A DNA stretch of 64,000 nt from Pseudobacteriovorax antillogorgiicola (GTDB lineage: Bacteria; Bdellovibrionota_B; Oligoflexia; Oligoflexales; Oligoflexaceae). The notes under the pieces were generated by a model that saw nothing but the letters and a program-made list of their open reading frames with translations, had not been told where the DNA came from and did no database searches. A program made the translations under genes and the position numbers. The stretch spans positions 248,001 through 312,000 of the forward strand of contig NZ_FWZT01000001.1 of assembly GCF_900177345.1 (NCBI RefSeq), given 5' to 3'. Position 1 is the first letter of the stretch, and the number at the start of each line of letters is the position of its first letter. Below, piece after piece: positions 1 through 8,463 of this stretch.

Positions 1-1
1 C

Positions 2-361
2 GTCGAGCCAGGTGTACGGGTGGGCGACATTGGTGCTGCCATCCAAAAGCACGCGGAAGCTCAAAAGTTTTCTGTCGTTCGCGAATTTGTAGGCCATGGT
101 ATCGGTCGCAACTTTCACGAGGACCCTCAAGTCACCCACTATGGTCAACCTGGAACGGGTAAGCGCTTAGAACCTGGAATGGTATTCACCATTGAGCCGA
201 TGATTAATGAGGGGCACTGGAAAACTAAGATTAAAAAGGATAAGTGGACAGCTGTAACCATTGATGGCGGCGATAGTGCTCAATTCGAGCATACCATCGC
301 CATCCGTTCCAACGGCACCGTGGAAATCCTAACCCTAATAGAAAACTACCGAGGCAATTAG
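2..361 (+). CDS. map: Methionine aminopeptidase type I, C-terminal fragment
   Basis: Removes the initiator methionine from nascent proteins in the cytoplasm. The gene starts before the window, so only about the last 119 codons are present, read from base 2 to a TAG stop. The fragment carries the 'pita-bread' metalloprotease signatures: GHGIGRNFHEDP with the metal-ligand histidine, FTIEPM with a ligand glutamate, and AQFEHT with the final ligand glutamate near the C-terminus. Spacing between them matches bacterial MetAP type I. Its stop overlaps the stop of the convergent small gene on the other strand by 4 bases. The identification is secure; the N-terminal part cannot be assessed. Confidence 0.93.
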   Translation, partial: VEPGVRVGDIGAAIQKHAEAQKFSVVREFVGHGIGRNFHEDPQVTHYGQPGTGKRLEPGMVFTIEPMINEGHWKTKIKKDKWTAVTIDGGDSAQFEHTIAIRSNGTVEILTLIENYRGN

Positions 362-660
362 CCTTCCTCTGGATTCGCAAGCAGCTCTAGGTATAGCTCC
401 AATTCATCGGAGTAAACCGTTTCAGGAGCTGCAAGGCGCTCATCAATCACAGATAGTTTGCATTGCAACTCAGCCAAAATGTCTTTTTGGTAGCTAAGAC
501 GCTCAGAGCTCTTTAAAGCTCCCATCCCAACCAATGATTCTAACGTCGATCCAATCTCTTCTATCTGTTTTGAAAGAACATCCTTGCGCAATCGTCTTAA
601 CTCGCCAATTGCATGAATGGTTTCAGGAGCGAAATCACAATCGAAAATTACAGTAGCCAT
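358..660 (-). CDS. Small hypothetical protein, probably coiled-coil
   Basis: A 100-residue protein of unknown function. The frame is open upstream to 705, but the ATG at 660 (MATVIFDCDF) is preceded by GGAG nine bases upstream, which decides the start. The protein is rich in Leu, Glu and Arg, with predicted long helices (residues about 20-80, for example ELRRLRKDVLSKQIEEI), no cysteine pair and no signal peptide. It lies downstream of the nfu-like gene on the same strand and converges with map. No family is recognised. Confidence 0.6.
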   Translation of the reverse strand: MATVIFDCDFAPETIHAIGELRRLRKDVLSKQIEEIGSTLESLVGMGALKSSERLSYQKDILAELQCKLSVIDERLAAPETVYSDELELYLELLANPEEG

Positions 661-850
661 AGAAAAATTCTCCAACATCCGCAGGTAACAGCTCAGCTTG
701 ATCAACAGGGAAACAGCCCTGCATTGCTGCTACGAGCAAGAGGCGTACCAATCACGAGGTTTATAAAATCAGCATATTAGAGAATAGAGAGCGCGTATGG
801 CTCGGACGGGTGTAGACAGGCTAGCTTACCGAAAGCGGTGATGCCCAGGC

Positions 851-1072
851 CTAGCCGAGCACCACATCTTTGATATCAGGAATTTTTTCTTTTAAAATCG
901 GCACAATACCGTTAAATAGCGTGATCTGCGAGGATGGACACCCAGAGCACCCACCGTATAGTCGCAGAGTAACAATGCCATCGTCTACATCTAGAAGCTC
1001 ACAGCCTCCGGCATGCAGCTCAAGCTGTGGGTTGATGTCTTGCTCGATAATTTGCTTAATCTCTTCAATCAT
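851..1072 (-). CDS. NifU C-terminal domain (Nfu-type) Fe-S scaffold protein
   Basis: A 73-residue stand-alone NifU C-terminal domain. Such proteins carry a 4Fe-4S cluster and deliver it to apo-proteins. The sequence begins IEEIKQIIEQDINPQLELHA, as is typical, and has the defining CxxC at Cys42 and Cys45 (YGGCSGCPSS), followed by the usual VPILKEKIPDIKDV tail. It lacks the A-type domain of NfuA. AAGGGG lies ahead of the ATG. It follows the 2-hydroxyacid dehydrogenase by about 40 bases on the same strand and may be cotranscribed. Family assignment is firm; the client proteins are unknown. Confidence 0.9.
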   Translation of the reverse strand: MIEEIKQIIEQDINPQLELHAGGCELLDVDDGIVTLRLYGGCSGCPSSQITLFNGIVPILKEKIPDIKDVVLG

Positions 1073-1110
1073 ACGTCACCCCTTAGGTGGGAAAATCTAC
1101 GATTAAATCT

Positions 1111-2049
1111 TTACCGATCTAGTAGGATTTTTTCAACCCCATTCAGAGCAGCTTGCCCCATCTTCCATACCGCTTCGCGGCTATTGCCTGCGATATGGGC
1201 AGTGCCAACAAAATTATCTAGTGAATACAAATCCTTGTCCAAGCAAGGTTCCTCCTCAAAAACATCCAGCGCGGCACCAGCTAATGGACCCGTTTTGAGG
1301 CAGTGCTTGAGAGACTCCTGATCCACCACTTCACCACGACACGTATTCACCAAGAAAGAGCCTGGCTTCATGCCTTCCAGTTGGCGCTCTCCGACGAATT
1401 TCAAGGTCTTATCGGTTAAGGGCACGTGGAGCGTTAGAAAGTCACTACTTTGTAAAGCATTCTCGAAGGATACCTGTTTAGCGCCAATGCTCGCAGCAAA
1501 GGCTGCTTTGTCTAATATATCGCAAATGAGCACTTCACACTGGAATGCTCTGGCAAGTGTAGCCACTTTGGAGCCTACATGACCACAGCCAATCACACTA
1601 ACCACCTTACCAGTAAAGTTAACGCCACCATTTTTAACCCAGCGATCAGCCTTCATCTGCTCAGACGAGTAAAACAGCTTACGACTCATACCAATCATCA
1701 TAGCAATGGCCTGCTCAGCGACCTCTTGGCTATTCACTCCAGACTCAAAGTAAACAGGCAACTGGCGGGCATGGCAGGCTTCAAAGTCGATATTATCGAG
1801 ACCGACTCCGTACTTGGTAATCCCGTTTAGCTGAGGCAGCTGGCTTAGGCAAGCCTTGGTCACGGGTTCTTTGCCAACAAGCCATAGATCGGCACCTTGT
1901 AGGAACTGTAAAAGACTTGCGGACGTCCAGGGTATGCCTGGATTACAAAAGCGAAATTCGAAATGAGGAAAACGCTCCGCAGCCGAACGACGGAGCCTCT
2001 CATCTTTGGCGAAGCTTTGCGCTGAAACTGCCACCACTGGGGCTGTCAT
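1111..2049 (-). CDS. D-isomer-specific 2-hydroxyacid dehydrogenase
   Basis: NAD-dependent dehydrogenase of the phosphoglycerate/lactate/glyoxylate reductase superfamily, 312 residues, cytoplasmic. The Rossmann motif GCGHVG is at about residues 154-159. The catalytic set is visible: Arg238 (VNTCRGEVVD), a glutamate near 266 (VFEEEP) and His285 (TAHIAGN). It lacks the C-terminal ACT domain of long SerA proteins, so the substrate cannot be read from sequence; phosphoglycerate, glyoxylate or another 2-keto acid are all possible. Its ATG overlaps the ctaB stop by 4 bases (ATGA), and there is no Shine-Dalgarno on its own strand, so translation is probably coupled to ctaB. Confidence 0.88.
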   Translation of the reverse strand: MTAPVVAVSAQSFAKDERLRRSAAERFPHFEFRFCNPGIPWTSASLLQFLQGADLWLVGKEPVTKACLSQLPQLNGITKYGVGLDNIDFEACHARQLPVYFESGVNSQEVAEQAIAMMIGMSRKLFYSSEQMKADRWVKNGGVNFTGKVVSVIGCGHVGSKVATLARAFQCEVLICDILDKAAFAASIGAKQVSFENALQSSDFLTLHVPLTDKTLKFVGERQLEGMKPGSFLVNTCRGEVVDQESLKHCLKTGPLAGAALDVFEEEPCLDKDLYSLDNFVGTAHIAGNSREAVWKMGQAALNGVEKILLDR

Positions 2050-2969
2050 AGGAGGAGGACCCGATCGAGAGTCAGAGCACCGAAAATTCCAAACAAGTAA
2101 AAGCAGGAATAGTAGAAAAGAGGCATCGCCTTAGCTTCTCCAGTGGAACGGAGAAGCTTATACGCAAGCCAAATAAAGTAACCTGTCAATAAAGCACTCA
2201 GACTGAGATAGACCCAACCAGCATCTCCGCCCCAAAACAATAGGAATATCGGCGGAAGCAATGAGAGTGTGTAGTAAAAGATTTGCTTCTTTGTCTCAGG
2301 AACGCCACGCACAGAAGGCATCATAGGAATCTTTGCCTTCGCATAGTCATCGCGGTATTTGATTGCTAAGGCCCAAAAATGTGGGGGTGTCCAGAGAAAG
2401 ATCACAGCAAACAAATACCAAGCAGGCATTGCTAGAGTGTTTTGCACCGCAGCCCAGCCAATAAGAGGACCAACAGCACCGGCGGCTCCACCAATCACAA
2501 TGTTCTGCACCGTCCGGCGCTTTAGATACATAGTGTAGACAAGGACATAAAAGCCATTAGCAGCTAAAGCTACCCATGCCGCTAGAGGCGTCGCCCATCG
2601 GTACAGCATCACAAACGATATAATTCCTAAGAAGGTTGCGACAAAAAAAGCCAGGCGCTGCGATACCTTACCCGTCGGCAAAGGCCGCGATCGGGTACGA
2701 TTCATATGGCCATCGATATCTGAATCAGCCAGGTGATTAAATATGCCAGCGGAACCAGACGCTAGATAAGTTCCAAGCAAAGTGACAAGGGTCAATTGCA
2801 GGCTAGGCATGGAACCATTAGCCATGATAAGCGTCGGAACGACGGTAACAACCACCAGTAGTGAGATGGTTGGCTTCATCATTTGATAGATTGGTCTTAT
2901 CGATGCCAAAATTGGTGTAGAGGCATCGTTTTGGCTGACCATTGAATTGAGATTCGAACTCGTCTTCAT
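2046..2969 (-). CDS. ctaB: Protoheme IX farnesyltransferase (heme O synthase)
   Basis: UbiA-superfamily membrane prenyltransferase that converts protoheme to heme O for terminal oxidases. It has 307 residues with about nine hydrophobic segments. The prenyl-diphosphate-binding motif is present at about residues 78-86 (NHLADSDID), followed by RTRSRPLPTG, which is diagnostic for CtaB/CyoE. A second conserved region, DYAKAKIPMMPSVRG, also fits. AAGGG lies seven bases before the ATG. The oxidase structural genes are not in this window; a small membrane protein gene lies just upstream, and the dehydrogenase downstream overlaps it. Confidence 0.95.
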   Translation of the reverse strand: MKTSSNLNSMVSQNDASTPILASIRPIYQMMKPTISLLVVVTVVPTLIMANGSMPSLQLTLVTLLGTYLASGSAGIFNHLADSDIDGHMNRTRSRPLPTGKVSQRLAFFVATFLGIISFVMLYRWATPLAAWVALAANGFYVLVYTMYLKRRTVQNIVIGGAAGAVGPLIGWAAVQNTLAMPAWYLFAVIFLWTPPHFWALAIKYRDDYAKAKIPMMPSVRGVPETKKQIFYYTLSLLPPIFLLFWGGDAGWVYLSLSALLTGYFIWLAYKLLRSTGEAKAMPLFYYSCFYLFGIFGALTLDRVLLL

Positions 2970-3061
2970 CGTGATCCCTTAAACACGGTTTATACCGACG
3001 CTAAAGGCTAACTGACTTACTATGTTTTCCGGTCGGGGAGCAATAGGAATCTACCAAGTCG

Positions 3062-3205
3062 TTAATACGGAGTTGTATCACTGAACCACATGGGAGCCCA
3101 AACGCAAAGGAAAAAAAGCACTGGGAAGAGAACCATCATAAAAACGAGGGTCAACCAACCTTGGGACTCTCTTGCATTCTTTTCTTGAAGCTCATTGCTG
3201 GACAT
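3062..3205 (-). CDS. Small single-span membrane protein
   Basis: A 47-residue protein. The ATG at 3205 (MSSNELQEKN) has GGAG ten bases upstream, whereas the in-frame ATG at 3214 sits almost on the same GGAG and the upstream extension looks non-coding. A polar N-terminus of about 16 residues is followed by one hydrophobic helix (GWLTLVFMMVLFPVLFFLCV) and a short WFSDTTPY tail. Position just before ctaB and the LFPVLF helix recall small NapE-like or oxidase-accessory subunits, but the resemblance is weak and function is unknown. It is too short for a secure family call. Confidence 0.6.
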   Translation of the reverse strand: MSSNELQEKNARESQGWLTLVFMMVLFPVLFFLCVWAPMWFSDTTPY

Positions 3206-3291
3206 GTAAATCATTCTCCGAATTTTGTTGTGCCTACTAGACGGTGAAGTTTTATCACGAGGTAAAGCCAATAAAAAGCATAAAACAAGCT

Positions 3292-5547
3292 TTAGTGCGA
3301 TGTCACATTTTGCGGTGTGGCGCTATAAAGACTTTTATAGATCAGCCAGTTTCTCATCACTTTTTTGACATAATTCTTAGTCTCTGTGAAGGGAATATTT
3401 TCGATCCATACCATATCGTCGCTGAATGACCGTTTCGTATTCCAACGATCCACCACGTATTCTCCAGCATTGTACGAAGCAATCACCGAGACCCAATTGC
3501 CTTTATAATAGCTTCTTAGATGATCTAAGTAGCGACTGCCCACATGGACGTTGAATTTTGGGTCTTCCAGCCGATCGATCAGCTCCTTTTCACTCAGCTC
3601 CTGCTTGGAGAATTTACCAGCAGTCTTTGGCATCAATTGCAGCAAGCCCTTAGCACCTGCCCAACTGGTGGCATCCGCACGAAACCCACTTTCTTGCCTT
3701 GCGATAGCCAGTAAAAACTCGCGGGATAGGGGGTAACGGCTCGACCCTTCTGAAAAAACATCTTCAAAAGGTGCAGGGTAATAGACCAGAACCTGCTCGG
3801 GATACTTATGCCAAATTTTAGGCTCTGCAATTGCCACATTGGTGGTATGTCCCATTGCTAGGGGGAAAAGATTATTCATGTAAAGAATGCGAGTCACAAA
3901 GAGATGGGCCTCTGTATTTTTGAGCTTCAATCTCTTGCGAGCCTCTCGATAGAGTTCTTTGGCAGTCATGGGAGCGAGGTGTTTAGCTTCAATTAAGAGA
4001 GCAATCTCTGCCCTAAGTCGCAGACGGTTCAAGGTTTCGTCACGCAATAGTGGCCCAATATCAACATCCCAATTGGAAAGCTCTTTCCTCATTGCCATTT
4101 CGTTTTTGTCAAGCCACGTGGGTTTCTCCCATTTATAGTAATCCGCACCGTAGAGCCCGTAAAAGCCTAAGGGGTAGTTTTTCTCAAGGGCACGAAAGTA
4201 TTCGCTAAACTTACTTCGATTGCCAAGATCACGATGCACTTTAGCCATCCAGAAAAGGACCTGCTCTTTGAGGCTCTTGCTACGTGTACTAGTGAGCAGA
4301 GTTTTCCAAGATTTTAAAGCAGCTTTTGGTTTTCCATCTAGGTACTGATACCAACCGTCAAACCACGCGAACCTGTCTTGCCAAGTTTCAGATAGGTTCT
4401 CCAGTGCCAGGCCCTGACGATTCTGAAAATAAGCTCCAGAGAAGTCTTGCTGCTCTAGGGAGATCCGATAACCATGAATATGATGAGCCTCGGCTCGCAA
4501 TTCTTGAATGCTGTCTGATTGCTTGCGTGTCATCTGACCAATTTTTTCTGAACTCGCCTCGATTTTCTTAAGGGCGTCCTGCACGAAAGCTCTTGCAGAT
4601 AGATAGTCCCCCACCATAGCCCGGTAGCGTGCAGCCCATAGGGTGGTATTGATAAGCTCGTAGTGCCAATCATATTTTGAGTCCATTCCCATGCTTACCG
4701 CATCGAGCCGATCGTCTTTAAGCAACGTGACAAGAACTAGAAAGCCGTTGGCTGCAGCCTCACGATTCCCGAAGTAGCGTTCCAAGTCGACAATATGCCT
4801 AGCTGATGACACCGCAAAAGGTAGAGACTCCTTTTTCTTTCTAAGTTCAAAAAGCGTCTTTGAAAATAAGTCTAAGGCTGCCTGCCGTTGATCAGAGCAG
4901 ACATGTACCAGGGCCTGCCAATAGTCGCGGAGGCCTACTGGTATTGCCTTTACATAGGCCCGCCACTCATTTCTGCTCTTAGTTTTACAGTAAAGTTTTG
5001 CCGATCGCAGATATAAGGGGTCCTTAGTCTTAATGGATTGAAAGTCATCGGCGAACTTTTCTTCAGACTCATCTTGGTCCTTACTTAGAAAAGCTTTCAT
5101 ATCATTTGGTGACTCTAGCTTGTTTTTTCTAGCAAACCAACTTTGAGGGCCATTAGTTTCTTTCCAAAAAAAGCGTGCTATCGTTTCAGAGTCAGCTTCT
5201 GAGCCGAGGACTTTGGCGATAACAATCTGCCATTGGTCAAAGGCATAAAAAGCTATATCCCCCTCAAAGTTGGATACTATGTCCAACCAAGCCTCACTCG
5301 CCAGATGCCATTCCGCAAGTTTTTGATGATGCTCAGCTTGTAAAGCTAACTTCAAGTCTGCACTGTATTTTTGCCATTCGGGACGATCTTTAACGAGGCC
5401 TTGAAGCGCTTGCAACTGCTGTTTAGGCTCTGTATTTTGATCGAATTTCATGGGAATAACCGTTATTTCAAGAGTCGGTAGAACTCGCTGCGTGGTGCAC
5501 GATACCCCCAGAAAACCCAGTATCATTGAAACTACAAAATATTTCAT
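3292..5547 (-). CDS. Soluble-lytic-transglycosylase-type lipoprotein (Slt family)
   Basis: Cleaves the glycan strands of peptidoglycan to 1,6-anhydromuropeptides. The start at 5547 (MKYFVVSMIL) has GAAGG upstream and gives a lipoprotein signal ending in the lipobox LGVSC; the open frame up to 5637 is not used. A long alpha-helical N-terminal region (about residues 40-590), as in the Slt70 superhelix, precedes a C-terminal SLT lysozyme-like domain. The catalytic glutamate is about residue 619 of 751 (ARQESGF), followed by GLLQLMP and ASYNAGE. Predicted location is the periplasm, lipid-anchored, whereas E. coli Slt70 is soluble. It lies 20 bases after the GHMP kinase gene. Confidence 0.9.
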   Translation of the reverse strand: MKYFVVSMILGFLGVSCTTQRVLPTLEITVIPMKFDQNTEPKQQLQALQGLVKDRPEWQKYSADLKLALQAEHHQKLAEWHLASEAWLDIVSNFEGDIAFYAFDQWQIVIAKVLGSEADSETIARFFWKETNGPQSWFARKNKLESPNDMKAFLSKDQDESEEKFADDFQSIKTKDPLYLRSAKLYCKTKSRNEWRAYVKAIPVGLRDYWQALVHVCSDQRQAALDLFSKTLFELRKKKESLPFAVSSARHIVDLERYFGNREAAANGFLVLVTLLKDDRLDAVSMGMDSKYDWHYELINTTLWAARYRAMVGDYLSARAFVQDALKKIEASSEKIGQMTRKQSDSIQELRAEAHHIHGYRISLEQQDFSGAYFQNRQGLALENLSETWQDRFAWFDGWYQYLDGKPKAALKSWKTLLTSTRSKSLKEQVLFWMAKVHRDLGNRSKFSEYFRALEKNYPLGFYGLYGADYYKWEKPTWLDKNEMAMRKELSNWDVDIGPLLRDETLNRLRLRAEIALLIEAKHLAPMTAKELYREARKRLKLKNTEAHLFVTRILYMNNLFPLAMGHTTNVAIAEPKIWHKYPEQVLVYYPAPFEDVFSEGSSRYPLSREFLLAIARQESGFRADATSWAGAKGLLQLMPKTAGKFSKQELSEKELIDRLEDPKFNVHVGSRYLDHLRSYYKGNWVSVIASYNAGEYVVDRWNTKRSFSDDMVWIENIPFTETKNYVKKVMRNWLIYKSLYSATPQNVTSH

Positions 5548-5567
5548 TTTAACCTTCGCAATACTGT

Positions 5568-6593
5568 TTAGCGTTGGACTCTCACATCGAGACCGCTGTC
5601 GCTGATGGTTGCTTCCAATACCTGCCCACCAGCACATTCAATCGCTTGAATCACATGCTGCTTTTTTTTCTTATCCACAAATACAGCCATAACTCCACCA
5701 CCGCCGGCACCACAGACACGGCTGAATTTAGCCCCAGCATCGATAGCAGCTTGGTCGATCGCTTTGGTTTCCAATGTCTCGATTTCTGGCCACAGAGATT
5801 TTCTGAGCTGCCATTCCTGATGGGATAGCTCGATGACGTCTTGCCAGCGATTGCCTTGGATTTTATCTGCCATCTGACGAGCAAGTCCACCAATTTGATT
5901 GAGTTTATCAAGCAACTGCCGATCACCATCAAAAACACTTCTAAAAATCGACCAGTTATTCATTCCAGACGCTCGGGACCGACCCGAGTAACAGACAATC
6001 ATGCTATCAGCCAGAGCCCCAGCATCCTCAGTTTCTATGGTTTCAACCACAGTACCCTGTGGCTCAAACGATAAGACATTGAGACGTCCGCGAATCGCTC
6101 CCCAATAGTCTTGGCAACCAGTCGGGCAATGAATCAGCTTGGTTTCCACATTTTGAACCAAGCGCACTAGCTCTACTTCCGAATAAGTCTTTCCTAAGCC
6201 CAACTCATAGGCCATTTGATGAAGTGCTTGGGTCAAGCATATAGCAAGGCATGAGGAGCCTCCCAAGCCAGCCCCAGCAGGAGACTGACACTCACTTTCA
6301 ATGACTAACCCCGGCCACTCCTCGCGCCAGGCTGCCAAAATTAGGTGAGCAAAAAGGGGAAGCGTCACGGCCAGTTGAAGATCGCCCCAGAGCCCCGACC
6401 ACTCTTTCTCTTGATCAAGACTATGCAGATAAAACCTACCGTCTTCACTCTCTTTTATGGAAACTTTGGCATTGAGGTTGATGCCAAGATTGACTGTTCT
6501 TGGTCGGTCTAAGACTTGCGACAAGGCGGTGATATCGAGTGTTCCCCCAGCAAGATCAATGCGAGTCGGTGCTTCAGCAGTCACAGTTAACAT
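5568..6593 (-). CDS. GHMP-family sugar kinase
   Basis: ATP-dependent small-molecule kinase of the galactokinase/homoserine/mevalonate/phosphomevalonate kinase superfamily, 341 residues. The ATG at 6593 (MLTVTAEAP) has GAGGAG at good spacing, so the 17-codon upstream extension is discarded. Motif 1 is RIDLAGGTLD, motif 2 (phosphate-binding loop) is SPAGAGLGGSS, and motif 3 is CGAGGGGVMAVF near the C-terminus. RIDLAGGTLD followed by an early motif 2 is closest to the D-glycero-D-manno-heptose 7-phosphate kinase/fucokinase-like branch. The substrate is not readable from sequence and no LPS-heptose genes are adjacent. Confidence 0.82.
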   Translation of the reverse strand: MLTVTAEAPTRIDLAGGTLDITALSQVLDRPRTVNLGINLNAKVSIKESEDGRFYLHSLDQEKEWSGLWGDLQLAVTLPLFAHLILAAWREEWPGLVIESECQSPAGAGLGGSSCLAICLTQALHQMAYELGLGKTYSEVELVRLVQNVETKLIHCPTGCQDYWGAIRGRLNVLSFEPQGTVVETIETEDAGALADSMIVCYSGRSRASGMNNWSIFRSVFDGDRQLLDKLNQIGGLARQMADKIQGNRWQDVIELSHQEWQLRKSLWPEIETLETKAIDQAAIDAGAKFSRVCGAGGGGVMAVFVDKKKKQHVIQAIECAGGQVLEATISDSGLDVRVQR

Positions 6594-6670
6594 TAAGGGC
6601 TCCTCGTTGGGTTCCAAATTAGTTAGACTAGTATAACAAGCCATCGCAATAACGTCGTGGAGAATACACT

Positions 6671-7180
6671 GTGAGCGTTCCTAAGACACAACAACAGCGC
6701 AAGCGACGACTCTGTTACTGGGATAGCCAGAAAAAAAGCGTCGGTGCTGTGAAACTAAATTTCGAACGACACCTCCGATTTCTCCCCGAGTTCGATCTCG
6801 TTACCCTTAAGGCTCTCGATGATGAAAAGTTCGCACCTTGCGATCTTCTAATCATTAGTGCGGAGGACATCCCCTCCGAGGACTTTTCCCAATGGCTTCA
6901 GGGGATCAATAAGCGCATCGTGAATCAGGGCCAAATCTGGACTCCCGCACTGATATTCTCCGAAACGGACTTCGTTGACCTGTCTTCTGAGATCCATGAT
7001 TTTGCCGACAACAACTGGTACTTCGACATCCTGAACCCTCTGCATTTAGAGTCTATGCCGATTCGCGTTGCCAATCTTCTACGTATTCATGACCACCTTC
7101 ACGAACTCTGGCGCTACAAGGATCAGCTCGATACTATGCAAGAACAGATTAATGAGATAGAGAAGAGACTTAATGTTTGA
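6671..7180 (+). CDS. Hypothetical protein with receiver-like fold and C-terminal coiled coil
   Basis: A 169-residue protein starting at GTG 6671, eight bases after GGAG. The order of elements suggests a degenerate CheY-like alpha/beta domain: a first strand (RRLCYWDSQ), a strand DLLIISAED at the place of the phosphoacceptor strand, a strand ALIFSE, and a final WYFDILNP. Residues about 130-169 form a helix that continues as a coiled coil (KDQLDTMQEQINEIEKRL). No acidic pair or lysine typical of active receivers is clear, so phosphorylation is doubtful. First gene of the 6.7-8.8 kb operon. The fold assignment is inference. Confidence 0.7.
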   Translation: MSVPKTQQQRKRRLCYWDSQKKSVGAVKLNFERHLRFLPEFDLVTLKALDDEKFAPCDLLIISAEDIPSEDFSQWLQGINKRIVNQGQIWTPALIFSETDFVDLSSEIHDFADNNWYFDILNPLHLESMPIRVANLLRIHDHLHELWRYKDQLDTMQEQINEIEKRLNV

Positions 7181-7189
7181 AAGGGTCCT

Positions 7190-7504
7190 ATGTCTTACAT
7201 CCCTCCTGACTCACTGCAAGGCCGAAATCTCATCGCCCAATTTGTTCTTTCGTTGAGAAAGAGCGGCTTCGTACTACCGTACCGCGAGTATCAGTACATT
7301 GACCAGTGGCTAAAACTTGGCCATGAAGACGAGGTGCTCTTGGTTTTGGATGAGGTCTTGCCGCCTCTTTTCAAAAAAGCGGAAAACCACCGCCATCCGC
7401 CCAGCTTGCGATTTGTCCATCGAGAAGTCTGTCAGAAAATGCGAGGTCTGAAGCAGCGGGCTCAAAGCAGGAAGGAGTGGGAGAATGAAGTTTCAGAAAC
7501 TTGA
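7190..7504 (+). CDS. Hypothetical protein
   Basis: A 104-residue soluble, mostly helical protein without recognised family. AAAGGG precedes the ATG. It starts 9 bases after the receiver-like gene and overlaps the thioredoxin-like gene by 20 bases, so the three are translated as a unit. Visible features are a hydrophobic helix LIAQFVLSLRKSG, an acidic stretch EDEVLLVLDEVLPPLF and a basic C-terminal region. No cysteine cluster or catalytic motif is seen apart from a single cysteine near residue 85. Confidence 0.68.
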   Translation: MSYIPPDSLQGRNLIAQFVLSLRKSGFVLPYREYQYIDQWLKLGHEDEVLLVLDEVLPPLFKKAENHRHPPSLRFVHREVCQKMRGLKQRAQSRKEWENEVSET

Positions 7505-7814
7505 TGACAACACCTTTGATCAAGCCTTAACTCAAAGTAAAAAACCAGCTTTGGTTTATTTTTGGGCACCCTGGTCAAAGCCATGCGAGTCTTTCACGGA
7601 CACCTTGGAAGAACTCCAGACCAACTATGACCAACGGCTAGAAATCTTTTGTATGAACGTCGATGAAAATGCTAACATCCCTGCCAGCTTGGGGGTTAGC
7701 CATATTCCTATGCTGGCCCGAATCAATCACGGCCAGATCCAAACATCGCTAATGGGTCGCCAAGCAAAAGTTAAAATTCGCGAGTTTGTGGCAAAGGTAG
7801 TCGATGAAAGTTGA
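7485..7814 (+). CDS. Thioredoxin-fold protein with a one-cysteine active site
   Basis: A 109-residue thioredoxin-like protein without signal peptide. The active-site region reads FWAPWSKPCESF, so the usual WCGPC is WSKPC: the nucleophilic first cysteine is serine (Ser31) and only Cys34 remains. The cis-proline motif (SHIPML) and the overall spacing are normal. Loss of the first cysteine should abolish ordinary disulfide reductase activity; a chaperone, binding or mixed-disulfide role is possible. Strong SD (AGGAG) before the ATG. It overlaps both neighbours (20 and 11 bases), which suggests a role tied to the operon product set. Confidence 0.82.
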   Translation: MKFQKLDDNTFDQALTQSKKPALVYFWAPWSKPCESFTDTLEELQTNYDQRLEIFCMNVDENANIPASLGVSHIPMLARINHGQIQTSLMGRQAKVKIREFVAKVVDES

Positions 7815-8463
7815 AACGAGCCTAGAGCGTGGAGATCTTGAAAAAAAGCTTATCAAAGACGGTTACCAAACCATCGTTGGAATCGATGAGGTTGGTCGCG
7901 GCTGCTTAGCAGGCCCCATCTATGCTGCCTGTGTAATTTTAGACTATAAATCTCTGTTTCAATTACCCGAATCACAACTTAAACTTATCCGCGACTCTAA
8001 GAAGCTCAGCCACTTACAGAGGCAAAAGATCATACCGGTAATCGAAGAAATCTCGGTCGAGCATCATGTTTGCTCGTCATCTGTCCGGGAAATTGAGAGC
8101 TTGGGAATCGTCGATGCCAACTTTCGCGCTATGCGTCGTGCCTTGAGACTTTGCCAATCCTCCCCGGATATTCTCTTGCTCGATGGCAATGCTAAGCTAC
8201 CCCGCTACGGGGGACAGCAAATCACTGTGGTCGAGGGGGATACCTTGTGTTTTGCTATTGCTGCCGCATCAATTTTAGCCAAAGAAGCCCGCGACCATTA
8301 CATGAGAAACCAAGCTAAACGTTATCCACAGTATGACTTCGATTCCAATGTTGGCTATGGCACGAGGAAGCATATGGATGGCATTAGCAGTCATGGCATC
8401 TGCCCTATCCACCGGCGGAACTTCGCCCCCATCGCCAAGTACGTCGATTCAATAGCTCCATGA
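7804..8463 (+). CDS. rnhB: Ribonuclease HII
   Basis: Cleaves the RNA strand of RNA-DNA hybrids and removes single ribonucleotides from DNA. The four catalytic acidic residues are visible: Asp28 and Glu29 in GIDEVGRG, Asp127 in LLDGN and Asp146 in VEGDT. The family signatures DSKKLS and AAASILAKEARD are also present. Length of 219 residues is usual, with a slightly extended N-terminus of about 15 residues. The start overlaps the end of the thioredoxin-like gene, and the stop overlaps the start of the yraN-like gene by 4 bases (ATGA). The rnhB-yraN pairing is common in bacteria. Confidence 0.96.
   Translation: MKVETSLERGDLEKKLIKDGYQTIVGIDEVGRGCLAGPIYAACVILDYKSLFQLPESQLKLIRDSKKLSHLQRQKIIPVIEEISVEHHVCSSSVREIESLGIVDANFRAMRRALRLCQSSPDILLLDGNAKLPRYGGQQITVVEGDTLCFAIAAASILAKEARDHYMRNQAKRYPQYDFDSNVGYGTRKHMDGISSHGICPIHRRNFAPIAKYVDSIAP

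Noticed and set aside
1013-1321. Plus-strand frames opposite the nfu-like and dehydrogenase genes
   Set aside because: They are shadows of well-supported minus-strand genes and lack ribosome-binding sites.
5547-5637. N-terminal extension of the lytic transglycosylase
   Set aside because: The extension has no signal sequence and overlaps the GHMP kinase gene. The ATG at 5547 gives a proper lipoprotein signal and has a Shine-Dalgarno.
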